A stretch of 21,580 bases of DNA from an uncultured Oscillospiraceae bacterium (GCA_934565775.1 CAKTIN010000031.1:1-21580), one strand, 5' to 3'; counted from the stretch's first letter, positions 1 to 7,313 are shown. Notes: generated from the letters alone by a model not told the origin. Numbers and translations are program-made.

Positions 1-801
1 GCCCTCCCCCACAGCCTTGGCCAGCTGGTAGGGCCTGCCGGTGCAGTCCCCGGCGGCGAAGCAGCCGGGGAGGCTGGTGCGCTGGGCGCGGTCCACGGCA
101 ATGTGCCCGCCCTGGGTCTCCAGGCCGCCGACCAGCGCCGCCGGGGGCAGGGCGTCCTTCAGCAGGAACACGCCGTCCACGGCCAGGGTACGGTCCTTGA
201 ACACCAGGCTCTGGGCCCGGCCGGTCCCGGCAATCTCCAGGGGCCAGCCCGAAATCCGCTCCACGTTCTCCGGGAGCGCAGGCTCCAGCCGGGGGGCGAC
301 CAGGTAGACCTTGGCGGCCAGAGAGGCCAGGAAGGGGATCTCGTGGGCCAGGGCCGGGACGGTGCAGATTACCGCGATGGTCTTTCCCTTATAGAGCGCG
401 CCGTCGCAGGTGGCGCAGTAGCTCACTCCGGCGCCCAGATGCTCCAGCTCTCCGGGGATGGGCCGTTGGGCGGCGACGCCTGTGGCCAGAATCACGCTTT
501 TGGCTTCATAAATTTGGTTCTCCGCCAGAATCCCGAAGAAATCCCCCATATCATACACGCCGGTGACGGTTTTTGGCTCCGGGTGCAGCCCCGCCTCCGC
601 CTCCTGCCGGAGCAGGGCGGCGGCAAGCTCCGCCCCGGAGATCCCGGGCAGGCCGGGGTAATTGGAGATTTTCTCCGCCCGGGCGACCTTGGCGCTGACG
701 GACTCCGTGCCGAACCAGAGAAAATCGACCTTATGAGCCGACAGGGTCAGGGCGGCGGAGAGCCCCGCCGGGCCCCCGCCTACAAGGATGCACTGGGTCA
801 T
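1..801 (-). CDS. Thioredoxin-reductase-like flavoprotein, 3' end cut by window
   Basis: Translating the minus strand from the ATG at 801 gives an open frame of 267 codons running off the window; about 20-40 C-terminal residues are probably missing. Seen: N-terminal FAD motif GGGPAG (residues 8-13), redox motif CATCDG (C129, C132, where E. coli TrxB has C135/C138) and the second FAD motif FAAGDCTG near residue 248. The fold is therefore that of low-molecular-weight thioredoxin reductase. Odd: where TrxB has its NADPH motif GGGxSA this protein reads VICTVPALAHE (144-154), and where TrxB has HRRxxFR it reads VAPRLEP (168-174). The nucleotide-binding signature is thus absent, as described for ferredoxin-dependent flavin thioredoxin reductases of clostridia. 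It overlaps the preceding Fe-S aldo/keto reductase by one base (TGATG), so the two are co-translated. The electron donor is inferred, not shown. Confidence 0.85.
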   Translation of the reverse strand, partial: MTQCILVGGGPAGLSAALTLSAHKVDFLWFGTESVSAKVARAEKISNYPGLPGISGAELAAALLRQEAEAGLHPEPKTVTGVYDMGDFFGILAENQIYEAKSVILATGVAAQRPIPGELEHLGAGVSYCATCDGALYKGKTIAVICTVPALAHEIPFLASLAAKVYLVAPRLEPALPENVERISGWPLEIAGTGRAQSLVFKDRTLAVDGVFLLKDALPPAALVGGLETQGGHIAVDRAQRTSLPGCFAAGDCTGRPYQLAKAVGEG

Positions 802-1907
802 CAAGCCTTCTCCCACTGGGCGATCTCCGCCATGCGCGCCGGGATGGACAGATGCTGGGGGCACAGCTCCATGCACCGGCCGCAGGCCACGCAGACGCTG
901 GCCCGGCTCTCCTCGGGGAGGAAGCGGTATTCGTCCTTCACCTTGCCATCATAGTAAATGCTGGAATTGTTATACGCCCGGAACACCCCGGGGATGTTCA
1001 CCCCGGCGGGGCAGGGCATACAGTACCGGCAGCCGGTGCAGGGGACCCGGATGCGCTGGCGGTACACCTCCGCCGCCTGGTCGATGGCGGCCCGCTGGGC
1101 CTCGGTAAGGGGCGCGGCGTGGGAGAGAGTCTCCACATTCTCCTGCACCTGCTCCAGGGTGCTCATGCCGGAGAGAATCACCGCCACGTTGTCGTGATCG
1201 GCGACCCAGCGCAGGGCCCAGGCTGCGCCGGAGCCCTCCCCCTGCCGGGCCAGGACCTGGCGCACCGCCTCGGGGGGATTGGCCAGGCTGCCGCCCCGCA
1301 CGGGCTCCATAATGGCCATGGGAACGCCCAGCTCCTTGGCCAGAAGGTAGCCCCGGTCTCCGGCCTGGATGCTCCGGTCCATGTAATTGTATTGAATCTG
1401 GCAAATGTCCCAGGGGTAGCCCTTCAGAATTTCCTCAAAGGCGGGGTAATCGTCGTGGAAGGAGAAGCCGATGTGCCGGGCCCGGCCGCTGGCCTTCAGC
1501 CCGTCCAGGAAGGGGAGCAGTCCCAACTCCTTCATTTTGTGCCAGCGCTCGCCCTCCAGGGCGTGGACCAGATAGAAGTCCACATAGTCCGTGCCCAGCT
1601 TCTGAAGCTGCTGGCTGAAAACCTTCTCCATATCCTCCGGGGCCTGAATCTCCCAGCAGGGGAGCTTTGTGGTCACAAATAGGCTGGCGCGGTCCTTGGT
1701 TTTGAGCCAGGAGCCCAGGAAGGACTCGGACTGGCCGTCATGATAGGGCCAGGCGGTATCATAGTAGTTCACACCGGCGGCATAGGCGGCGTCCAGCATG
1801 GCTGTGGCGGCGGGCTCGTCGATCCTTCCCTCCGCCGTGGTGGGAAAGCGCATACACCCAAAGCCAAGCAGACTGGTTTTTACGTCCTTACAATTGCGGT
1901 ATTGCAT
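801..1907 (-). CDS. Aldo/keto reductase with C-terminal 2x[4Fe-4S] ferredoxin domain
   Basis: 368 residues from the ATG at 1907, which has AAAGGAG eight bases upstream; the frame stays open further upstream but without a ribosome site. Residues 1 to about 275 form an AKR TIM barrel with the full catalytic tetrad D50, Y55, K81 and H115 (YDTA, PYHDG, TTKLP, LVHAL). The tail carries two cluster motifs: CX2CX2CX2CP (C290, C293, C296, C299) and CX2CX2CX3CP (C339, C342, C345, C349). The family reduces carbonyls with NAD(P)H; the substrate of the Fe-S subclass is generally unknown. The downstream partner is the flavoprotein at 1-801, so a two-protein redox unit is likely. Its own promoter lies at 1941-1970. 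Confidence 0.92.
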   Translation of the reverse strand: MQYRNCKDVKTSLLGFGCMRFPTTAEGRIDEPAATAMLDAAYAAGVNYYDTAWPYHDGQSESFLGSWLKTKDRASLFVTTKLPCWEIQAPEDMEKVFSQQLQKLGTDYVDFYLVHALEGERWHKMKELGLLPFLDGLKASGRARHIGFSFHDDYPAFEEILKGYPWDICQIQYNYMDRSIQAGDRGYLLAKELGVPMAIMEPVRGGSLANPPEAVRQVLARQGEGSGAAWALRWVADHDNVAVILSGMSTLEQVQENVETLSHAAPLTEAQRAAIDQAAEVYRQRIRVPCTGCRYCMPCPAGVNIPGVFRAYNNSSIYYDGKVKDEYRFLPEESRASVCVACGRCMELCPQHLSIPARMAEIAQWEKA

Positions 1908-1940
1908 AAAAACGCTCCTTTCGCATGGTTCTGCACCGTT

Positions 1941-1970
1941 ATGATAGCATATAGGCTCCGGGTTTGTCAA
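1941..1970 (-). promoter_or_regulatory. Sigma-A-type promoter of the aldo/keto reductase operon, with overlapping inverted repeat
   Basis: On the minus strand TTGACA (1965-1970) is followed after 18 bases by TATCAT (1941-1946). A 7-bp inverted repeat GGGTTTG-N7-CAAACCC (1960-1980) covers the -35 box, so a repressor site is possible. The promoter reading is an inference from consensus matches. Confidence 0.6.
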
Positions 1971-2009
1971 AGGCAAACCCAGGAAGCGGGACCAGGCAAA
2001 ATGGGCAGC

Positions 2010-2035
2010 AAAAAAGGCAGACATTTCTGTCTGCC
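2010..2035 (-). terminator. Intrinsic terminator of rpmB
   Basis: Perfect 8-bp stem GGCAGACA/TGTCTGCC with a 4-base loop (2016-2035), followed on the minus strand by six T (2010-2015). It lies 22 bases past the rpmB stop codon. Confidence 0.9.
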
Positions 2036-2056
2036 TTACTGCTGTATTCATCTGGA

Positions 2057-2245
2057 TTAGATAGCGCGCTCAACCTTGTTGGAACGGAGACATCTTGTAC
2101 AGACGTATACATGGCACGGAGTACCATCGACAATTGCTTTGACACGCTTCACGTTGGGCTTCCACATTCTGTTCGCACGCCGGTGAGAGTGAGAAACCTT
2201 GATCCCGAAAGTAACGCCCTTGCCGCAAATATCGCACTTAGCCAT
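2057..2245 (-). CDS. rpmB: 50S ribosomal protein L28
   Basis: 62 residues. It starts MAKCDICGK and contains SHSHRRANRMWKPNV and a later CTRCLRS, the standard L28 pattern, with two CxxC pairs (C4/C7 and one near the C-terminus) as in zinc-binding L28 proteins. The ATG at 2245 is preceded by GGAGGTG; a few in-frame codons upstream are not needed. It stands alone with its own promoter (2300-2328) and terminator (2010-2035), which is the usual arrangement in Clostridia. The protein is a structural component of the large ribosomal subunit. Confidence 0.97.
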   Translation of the reverse strand: MAKCDICGKGVTFGIKVSHSHRRANRMWKPNVKRVKAIVDGTPCHVYVCTRCLRSNKVERAI

Positions 2246-2275
2246 TAGCTGCACCTCCAATCCATGGCAAGCTCA

Positions 2276-2291
2276 GTGCCACGAATGGCAC
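2276..2291 (-). other. UUCG-loop hairpin in rpmB leader
   Basis: On the minus strand GTGCCA-TTCG-TGGCAC forms a perfect 6-bp stem with a UUCG loop, just after the predicted transcription start and about 30 bases before the rpmB start codon. It could stabilise the message or take part in autoregulation; neither is shown. Confidence 0.5.
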
Positions 2292-2299
2292 CGCAATAT

Positions 2300-2328
2300 A
2301 TGATAGCAAATCTGAGGCAAAAATGCAA
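2300..2328 (-). promoter_or_regulatory. rpmB promoter
   Basis: Minus strand TTGCAT (2323-2328), 17-base spacer, TATCAT (2300-2305). The expected start near 2293 leaves a leader of roughly 48 bases. Confidence 0.7.
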
Positions 2329-2366
2329 GCACTTTTTTCGGTTTTTTTACTATTTTTTGAAAGTAG

Positions 2367-2395
2367 TTGCGCGAATGCCCCGGGGGCGGTATAAT
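2367..2395 (+). promoter_or_regulatory. hprK promoter
   Basis: TTGCGC (2367-2372), exactly 17 bases, then consensus TATAAT (2390-2395). The -35 box coincides with an in-frame TTG that could be mistaken for the gene start, so translation must begin downstream. Confidence 0.75.
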
Positions 2396-2426
2396 AGTTC
2401 CCAGAAAAGAAAACGAGGTGATCCCA

Positions 2427-3374
2427 TTGACCGAGATTTTCACCGTTCCGCTGACGGAGCTGGTCCGGGAATTTAACATGACGGTGGCCTATGCCTCCAA
2501 CGATTACGAGTCGATCTGCGTGACCGTGGACGACGTGGCCCGGCCGGGGCTTCAGCTGGCGGGGTATTTTGACCATTTTGAGCCCATGCGCCTTCAGGTC
2601 CTGGGCAATGTGGAGAGCAGCTACCTGCGCAAGCTCTCCTCTACGGCCCGGTATATTGTCTTTGACCAGCTTTTTTCCTACCGGATCCCCGCGCTCATCA
2701 TTGCCCGGGACATTGAGCCCGAGCAGGAGTGCATGGAGATGGCGAAAAAGTATGACATTACCATCCTGCGCTGCCAGGAGTCAACGTCCTATGTAGTCTC
2801 CTCCCTCATCACTTATCTGAAAAGCGCCCTGGCGCCGCGGATTACCCGGCACGGGGTGCTCATGGAGATTTACGGCGAGGGCCTGCTCCTGGTGGGGGAG
2901 AGCGGCATCGGCAAGAGCGAGGCTGCGGTAGAGCTGGTCAAGCGGGGCCACCGGCTGATTGCGGACGACGCAGTGGAGATCAAGCGCATTTCCTCCACGG
3001 GTCTGATGGGCTCCGCCCCTCCGCTGATCCGGAACTATATCGAGCTCCGGGGCATCGGGGTCATCAACGTGGCCAAGCTGTACGGCGTGGGCGCGGTGCG
3101 GGCGGAGAACGTGATCGATCTGGTGGTGAATATCGTCACCTGGGATAAAAAGTCCGCCACCTTTGACCGGCTGGGGCTCCAGGACCAGCACACGAATATC
3201 CTGGGGGTGGAGATCCCGGAGATCACGGTCCCGGTCACGCCCGGGCGGAACCTGGCGGTGATCCTGGAGGTCGCAGCCATGAACAACCGCCAGAAGAAGA
3301 TGGGCTACAATGCCGCCCAGGAGCTTACGGAGCAGCTCAACCAGCACTTTGACGCCACGGCGGGCAGCTATTGA
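2427..3374 (+). CDS. hprK: HPr kinase/phosphorylase
   Basis: 315 residues from a TTG start at 2427, chosen because GAGGTGAT lies five to six bases upstream and because the promoter occupies the earlier in-frame TTG; B. subtilis HprK is 310 residues. Residues 1 to about 130 are the HPrK N-terminal domain; the rest is the kinase domain with Walker A GESGIGKS (157-164), the LIADD acidic motif (near 180) and the family signature IELRGIGVINV (205-215). The enzyme phosphorylates HPr on Ser46 and reverses it, linking sugar uptake to carbon catabolite repression. It acts in the cytoplasm. It is monocistronic and converges on aspS with a shared terminator. Confidence 0.95.
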   Translation: MTEIFTVPLTELVREFNMTVAYASNDYESICVTVDDVARPGLQLAGYFDHFEPMRLQVLGNVESSYLRKLSSTARYIVFDQLFSYRIPALIIARDIEPEQECMEMAKKYDITILRCQESTSYVVSSLITYLKSALAPRITRHGVLMEIYGEGLLLVGESGIGKSEAAVELVKRGHRLIADDAVEIKRISSTGLMGSAPPLIRNYIELRGIGVINVAKLYGVGAVRAENVIDLVVNIVTWDKKSATFDRLGLQDQHTNILGVEIPEITVPVTPGRNLAVILEVAAMNNRQKKMGYNAAQELTEQLNQHFDATAGSY

Positions 3375-3383
3375 TCAAAAAAG

Positions 3384-3421
3384 AAAGATCCGGGAAAGCC
3401 AAGCCGCTTTCCCGGATCTTT
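3384..3421. terminator. Shared bidirectional terminator between hprK and aspS
   Basis: Perfect 16-bp stem (3384-3399 with 3406-3421) and a 6-base loop. The minus-strand side continues into TTTCTTTTTT, a strong U-tract for aspS. On the plus side the U-run is only the last three bases of the stem, so termination of hprK may be weaker. Confidence 0.9.
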
Positions 3422-3427
3422 GTAGGT

Positions 3428-5197
3428 TCAGTCCTCTACCAGACGGATGTGCACCTCGTCGAGCTGCTTCTGATCCACCGCACTGGGGGCGCCCATCATC
3501 AGATCCTGGGCGTTTTTGTTCATGGGGAAGGGGATTACCTCCCGGATGGAGTCCTCCCCGGCCAGAAGCATGACCATCCGGTCCACGCCCGGGGCAATGC
3601 CCGCATGGGGAGGCGCGCCGTAGCTGAAGGCGTTGTACAGGGCGGGGAACTTGGACTTCACTGCGTCCTCCCCCAGGCCCACCAGCTCAAAGGCTTTGAC
3701 CATGATCTCGGGGTCGTGATTCCGCACGGCGCCGGAGGACAGCTCCACGCCGTTGCAGACCAGGTCGTACTGATCCGCCGTAATGGTCAGGGGATCGATC
3801 TCCCCCCGTTCCGCCTTCAGCAGGACCTCCAGGCCGCCGGAGGGCATGGAGAAGGGGTTGTGGCAGAACTCCAGAGTGCCGGATTCCTCGCCCACCTCGT
3901 ACATGGGGAAGTCCACGATCCAGCAGAAGGCGTACTGCTCCCGGTCCATGTGGCCGGGCACCGCCGCGCCCAGGGTCTTAATGAGCACACCGGCGGTTTT
4001 CTGGGCCTGGGCCAGCTTCCCGGCGGAGAGGGCCACGAAGTCGTTGGCCTTCAGATGCAGGGCGGAGATTACGTCGTCCTTAATGGGGGCCAGGAACTTG
4101 GCGATGCCGCCCACCAGCTCGCCCTTCTCGTCCAGGCGGAACCAGTAGGGCTTGCCTCCGGAGATGACCTCCACCTCGGATAGGGTCTTGTCGATGAATT
4201 TCCGGGTCTCGTGGAAGTCGCTGACCACCACGGCCTTGACCCGGCTGTCCTCAAAGGGGCCGAAGCCGCAGCCCGCCACCAGCCCGGTCACATCCTGGGC
4301 GGTGAGGTCAATGCGCAGGTCGGGCTTGTCGGAGCCGTACTTTTCCATGGCCTCGGTATAAGGGATGCGCAGGAAGGGAGCGCCGCTGGCCCGGTCATAT
4401 GCGCCGTATTTGGCAAAAATGGGGGGCAGCACATCCTCCAGCACGGCAAACACGTCCTCCTGAGAGGCGAAGGCCATCTCCATATCCAGCTGATAGAACT
4501 CGCCGGGGGAGCGGTCCGCCCGGGCGTCCTCGTCCCGGAAGCAGGGGGCGATCTGGAAGTACCGGTCAAAGCCGGAGGTCATGAGCAGCTGCTTGAACTG
4601 CTGGGGAGCCTGGGGCAGGGCATAGAACTTGCCGGGGTGGTTCCGGGCGGGAACCAGATAGTCCCGGGCGCCCTCGGGGGAGGAGGCGGTGAGGATGGGG
4701 GTGGTGATCTCCAGGAAGCCGTGCTCCGTCATGGACTGGCGCAGGGCGGAGACCACGTTGCACCGCAGGATGATATTCTTCTTCACCGCCGGATTCCGCA
4801 GGTCCAGGAACCGGTATTTCAGCCGGGTGTTCTCGTCCGCCTCCCGGCTCTTGTTGATCTCGAAGGGCAGAGCGTTGTACTGGCACTTGCCCAGGACCTC
4901 AATCTTCTCCGGCGCGACCTCAATCTCGCCGGTGGCCTGCTTGGGGTTCTTGGATTCCCGCTCCCGGACGACGCCGGTGACGGAAATGGTGCTCTCTTTG
5001 TTGATGCCCTTAAGCTGGTGCATCAGCTCGGCCGTCTCCACCACGATCTGGGTGGTGCCGTAAAAGTCCCGCAGGACCAGGAATGCGAAGTTGGAGCCGA
5101 CCTCCCGCACGTTCTCCAGCCAGCCGACCAAGGTGACCTTCTGGCCTACGTGCTCCAGGCGGAGCTCGCCGCAGGTATGGGTTCTGGATTGAAACAT
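3428..5197 (-). CDS. aspS: Aspartyl-tRNA synthetase
   Basis: 589 residues from the second of two ATGs (5203 and 5197); GGGAGA is eight bases before the second but only two before the first. Seen: N-terminal OB-fold anticodon domain (about 1-110), class II motif 2 FRDEDARADRSPGEFYQ (from 220), a GAD-type insertion in the middle, and motif 3 GVDRMVML (R540). It charges tRNA-Asp. The motif 2 loop reads RSPGEFYQ where most Firmicutes have RQPEFTQ, and the flanking text resembles the alphaproteobacterial AspRS type as I recall it. The anticodon-domain stretch WLENVREVGSNFAF also departs from the usual RRRD(L/H)GG, so whether it discriminates tRNA-Asn cannot be read directly. Confidence 0.96.
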   Translation of the reverse strand: MFQSRTHTCGELRLEHVGQKVTLVGWLENVREVGSNFAFLVLRDFYGTTQIVVETAELMHQLKGINKESTISVTGVVRERESKNPKQATGEIEVAPEKIEVLGKCQYNALPFEINKSREADENTRLKYRFLDLRNPAVKKNIILRCNVVSALRQSMTEHGFLEITTPILTASSPEGARDYLVPARNHPGKFYALPQAPQQFKQLLMTSGFDRYFQIAPCFRDEDARADRSPGEFYQLDMEMAFASQEDVFAVLEDVLPPIFAKYGAYDRASGAPFLRIPYTEAMEKYGSDKPDLRIDLTAQDVTGLVAGCGFGPFEDSRVKAVVVSDFHETRKFIDKTLSEVEVISGGKPYWFRLDEKGELVGGIAKFLAPIKDDVISALHLKANDFVALSAGKLAQAQKTAGVLIKTLGAAVPGHMDREQYAFCWIVDFPMYEVGEESGTLEFCHNPFSMPSGGLEVLLKAERGEIDPLTITADQYDLVCNGVELSSGAVRNHDPEIMVKAFELVGLGEDAVKSKFPALYNAFSYGAPPHAGIAPGVDRMVMLLAGEDSIREVIPFPMNKNAQDLMMGAPSAVDQKQLDEVHIRLVED

Positions 5198-5249
5198 ATT
5201 CATTTCTCCCTGTATGGACGCAAAGTCCTAAAATTAGAAATACACCCTA

Positions 5250-5279
5250 TATTTTGTCACGTTTTCCCTGAAATGTCAA
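5250..5279 (-). promoter_or_regulatory. Probable aspS promoter
   Basis: Minus strand TTGACA (5274-5279) with a weak AT-rich -10 (CAAAAT at 17 bases or AAAATA at 18 bases). No T-box-like structure fits in the roughly 40-base leader. Confidence 0.45.
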
Positions 5280-5289
5280 CTTTTTTCTG

Positions 5290-6396
5290 CTAGGGCTGAC
5301 ACTGCACATACCGCTGGTCCCACTGATCGTCGAACAGGGCAGAGCCGGCGGACATGGAGCAGCCCTGATAGGCGTCGTCCGCCAGGGTCTCCAGGGTCTG
5401 CCGCAGCTCCAGAGGCTCCAGGAAAAACTCCGGGATGCCCTCCGTGCCCAGCCAGGCTCCCTGGATGCACCCGGCCAGCGCGCCCGCTCCGGCGCTTCTG
5501 CCGCTCTGGTTCACCGCCGCCACCAGGGCGGCGCTGTAGTCCCCGGGATAGCGCAGGCAGGCAAACACGGCCACAGCCAGGACCTCCGCCGCGTCGGCGC
5601 CGCCCAGCTGGGCCACCGCCTCCGCGTCGGACAGCTCCCACCGGTCCGCCAGGGCCTCCGCCCGGGCCAGCAGCCGCAGCACGGTCTCCGTCTGGGGATA
5701 GTCCGGCCCGTATACGTCGCCCACGGCGTCGATGGTCTCCCGGACCAGACTGCGCAGGCTGTCCGGCCGGTCGTTCAGCAGGCGGCAGAGCATATGGGCC
5801 GCCGCAGCCCCGGGGAGAAAGCCCAGAGGGTCTCCGTGGGTCAGAGCGGCGATTTCCGCGCCCACCCGGTCGATCTCCCCCTGCGCCAGATGGTCCGGCC
5901 GCAGCACCAGCCCCGCCATGGCGGCGGAGGTCAGGGCGCCGCAGCCCCGGAAGCGGTTGACGGGGCTCTCCATGGTCCCGGTGGCGACCCGCTGGAAGGC
6001 GTCCAACATCAGCGGCTCCGGCCTGCGCCGGGCGTGGAGCTCCGGCACCTGGAGCAGCCAGGTGCAGCCGGTCTGCTTCAGAAAGCGGCCGGAGTACTGC
6101 TGGGTCTTGAGCCAGTCCCGGCCTGCTGCCTCGGCATACTTGCTGTAGGGGGCCATGACTCCCCGGAGCGCTCCCCGGGTCTGCCCGTACAGCAGGCCGT
6201 TGGCCGTGAACAGAGCCAGCTGGGTGTGGGCGGAGATCTCCGCATAGCCGTTTCTGGTATCGTAGCCCCGGAGACCGTCCGGGCCGTAGGCCTCTTCAAT
6301 CTCCTCCAGGGTCATATCGTCCACGGTGTAGCCCAGGGCGTCCCCGGCGGCCAGCCCCAGCAGCGCGCCGCGAAATTGGTCCTGCCTTCTGTGCAT
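5290..6396 (-). CDS. ADP-ribosylglycohydrolase-fold protein lacking the metal ligands
   Basis: 368 residues; the ATG at 6396 has GGGGGAG seven bases upstream. The N-terminus FRGALLGLAAGDALGY, the internal GCGALTSAAMAGLV (151-164) and LTHGDPLGF (185-193) place it in the DraG/ARH family, which removes ADP-ribose using two Mg ions. The first metal motif, normally TDDT, reads SAHT (55-58). The last, normally GGDxDT, reads QSGRSA (297-302). Both aspartate pairs are gone although the surrounding helices align well. It may be a non-enzymatic ADP-ribose binder or have a different chemistry; it shows no frameshift or truncation. It is monocistronic behind its own promoter, and aspS starts directly downstream. 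Confidence 0.85.
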   Translation of the reverse strand: MHRRQDQFRGALLGLAAGDALGYTVDDMTLEEIEEAYGPDGLRGYDTRNGYAEISAHTQLALFTANGLLYGQTRGALRGVMAPYSKYAEAAGRDWLKTQQYSGRFLKQTGCTWLLQVPELHARRRPEPLMLDAFQRVATGTMESPVNRFRGCGALTSAAMAGLVLRPDHLAQGEIDRVGAEIAALTHGDPLGFLPGAAAAHMLCRLLNDRPDSLRSLVRETIDAVGDVYGPDYPQTETVLRLLARAEALADRWELSDAEAVAQLGGADAAEVLAVAVFACLRYPGDYSAALVAAVNQSGRSAGAGALAGCIQGAWLGTEGIPEFFLEPLELRQTLETLADDAYQGCSMSAGSALFDDQWDQRYVQCQP

Positions 6397-6434
6397 TCCG
6401 CACTCCCCCTCTGCATTCCATCGAAAGTGTCCTC

Positions 6435-6463
6435 ATTATAGCAGAACTCGCCGCGCCCCGCAA
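6435..6463 (-). promoter_or_regulatory. Promoter of the ADP-ribosylglycohydrolase-like gene
   Basis: Minus strand TTGCGG (6458-6463), 17-base spacer, consensus TATAAT (6435-6440), divergent from the spoIIQ-like gene. Confidence 0.65.
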
Positions 6464-6515
6464 GCCGTCCGGGAAGGCGGCGGAGAAAAAACTTCCGAAA
6501 AAACTTTTTTCCCAG

Positions 6516-6544
6516 GTTTAGCCAGCCCCGGCCCCGGGCATACT
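6516..6544 (+). promoter_or_regulatory. Candidate sigma-F (forespore) promoter
   Basis: GTTTA (6516-6520), exactly 15 bases, then GGGCATACT (6536-6544). This fits the B. subtilis sigma-F pattern GYWTA-N15-GGNRANANT except that the R position is C. No sigma-A boxes are visible here. The start would fall near 6551, at the edge of the GGAGGT ribosome site, so the leader would be very short, which is a point against it. Confidence 0.55.
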
Positions 6545-6564
6545 CAGCTCGGAGGTGCTTGAGT

Positions 6565-7254
6565 ATGAACAACGACAAGCAAAACCGCAGCTCCCGCCGG
6601 GGCATGAACGGGAAGGGCTACTACATAGCCCTGACCCTGTGCGCCGTCGCAATCGGGATCTCGGGCTATATGTACTACCGAAATGTCAACCAAACCGGGG
6701 AGGTTTCCTCCCCCACAGTCAGTCAAACCGGGCATAAGGGTGCGGGAAGCCGCCCCGTGGAGGTGCTGGGCACGGAGCCTCAGGGCACGACCGGAGCCAC
6801 CACCCCCACGACGGGGGCAACGGAGCCCACCCAGAGCGCCGGGCCGAAAACCGTAAGCTGGCCCCTGGAGGGGGACACCGTGTCCGCCTACGCCATGGAG
6901 GCCCTGGCCTACAACGAGACCACCCGGGACTGGCGGGTCCATGACGGGATCGACCTGTCCGGCGAGGTGGGGGCCCAGGTGCGCTCCGCCGCCGAGGGCA
7001 CGGTGTATACCGTCTATGAGGACGACGCCATGGGCGTCACCGTTGTGATCCGCCATTCGGGCGGCTATGCCACCACCTATTCCAGCCTGTCCCAGGATGT
7101 GCGGGTCAAGGCCGGAGACGCCGTAAAGTGCGGCCAGGTCATCGGCGCGATCGGGGAAACGGCCCTGGTGGAAAACGCCGAGGGACCCCACGTCCATTTT
7201 GCGGTGAGCTGCAACGGGGTGAGCGTGGATCCGGTCCAGTTCCTACCCGACTAA
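6565..7254 (+). CDS. spoIIQ: M23 peptidase, SpoIIQ-like forespore protein
   Basis: 229 residues. The start is ATG 6565, eight bases after GGAGGT; an in-frame TTG at 6559 is too close to it. A short basic cytoplasmic tail is followed by one membrane segment (about 20-37), a Thr/Pro/Gly-rich linker (about 50-95) and a LytM/M23 domain (about 96-225). The zinc ligands are intact: H126 and D130 (HDGID), and H209 and H211 (HVH). The stretch around YNETTRDWRVHDGIDL resembles SpoIIQ. Known for the family: SpoIIQ sits in the forespore membrane and binds SpoIIIAH across the engulfing septum. B. subtilis SpoIIQ has lost its catalytic residues while clostridial ones keep them. A generic M23 endopeptidase is the alternative; the sigma-F-like promoter favours SpoIIQ. 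Confidence 0.75.
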   Translation: MNNDKQNRSSRRGMNGKGYYIALTLCAVAIGISGYMYYRNVNQTGEVSSPTVSQTGHKGAGSRPVEVLGTEPQGTTGATTPTTGATEPTQSAGPKTVSWPLEGDTVSAYAMEALAYNETTRDWRVHDGIDLSGEVGAQVRSAAEGTVYTVYEDDAMGVTVVIRHSGGYATTYSSLSQDVRVKAGDAVKCGQVIGAIGETALVENAEGPHVHFAVSCNGVSVDPVQFLPD

Positions 7255-7264
7255 AAGAAAGTGA

Positions 7265-7299
7265 GCCCCAGGCGCACAGCGCCTGGGGCCCTTCTTTTC
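7265..7299. terminator. Bidirectional terminator between spoIIQ-like gene and DtxR-type regulator
   Basis: Perfect 11-bp stem GCCCCAGGCGC/GCGCCTGGGGC (7265-7275, 7279-7289) with ACA loop, T-rich on both exits (CTTCTTTTC on plus, CACTTTCTTTT on minus). Confidence 0.88.
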
Positions 7300-7313
7300 A
7301 TATCGACAGGGGA

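Noticed and set aside
2357..2395. TTGAAA at 2357 as the -35 box of hprK
   Set aside because: It is 27 bases from TATAAT; TTGCGC at 2367 gives exactly 17.
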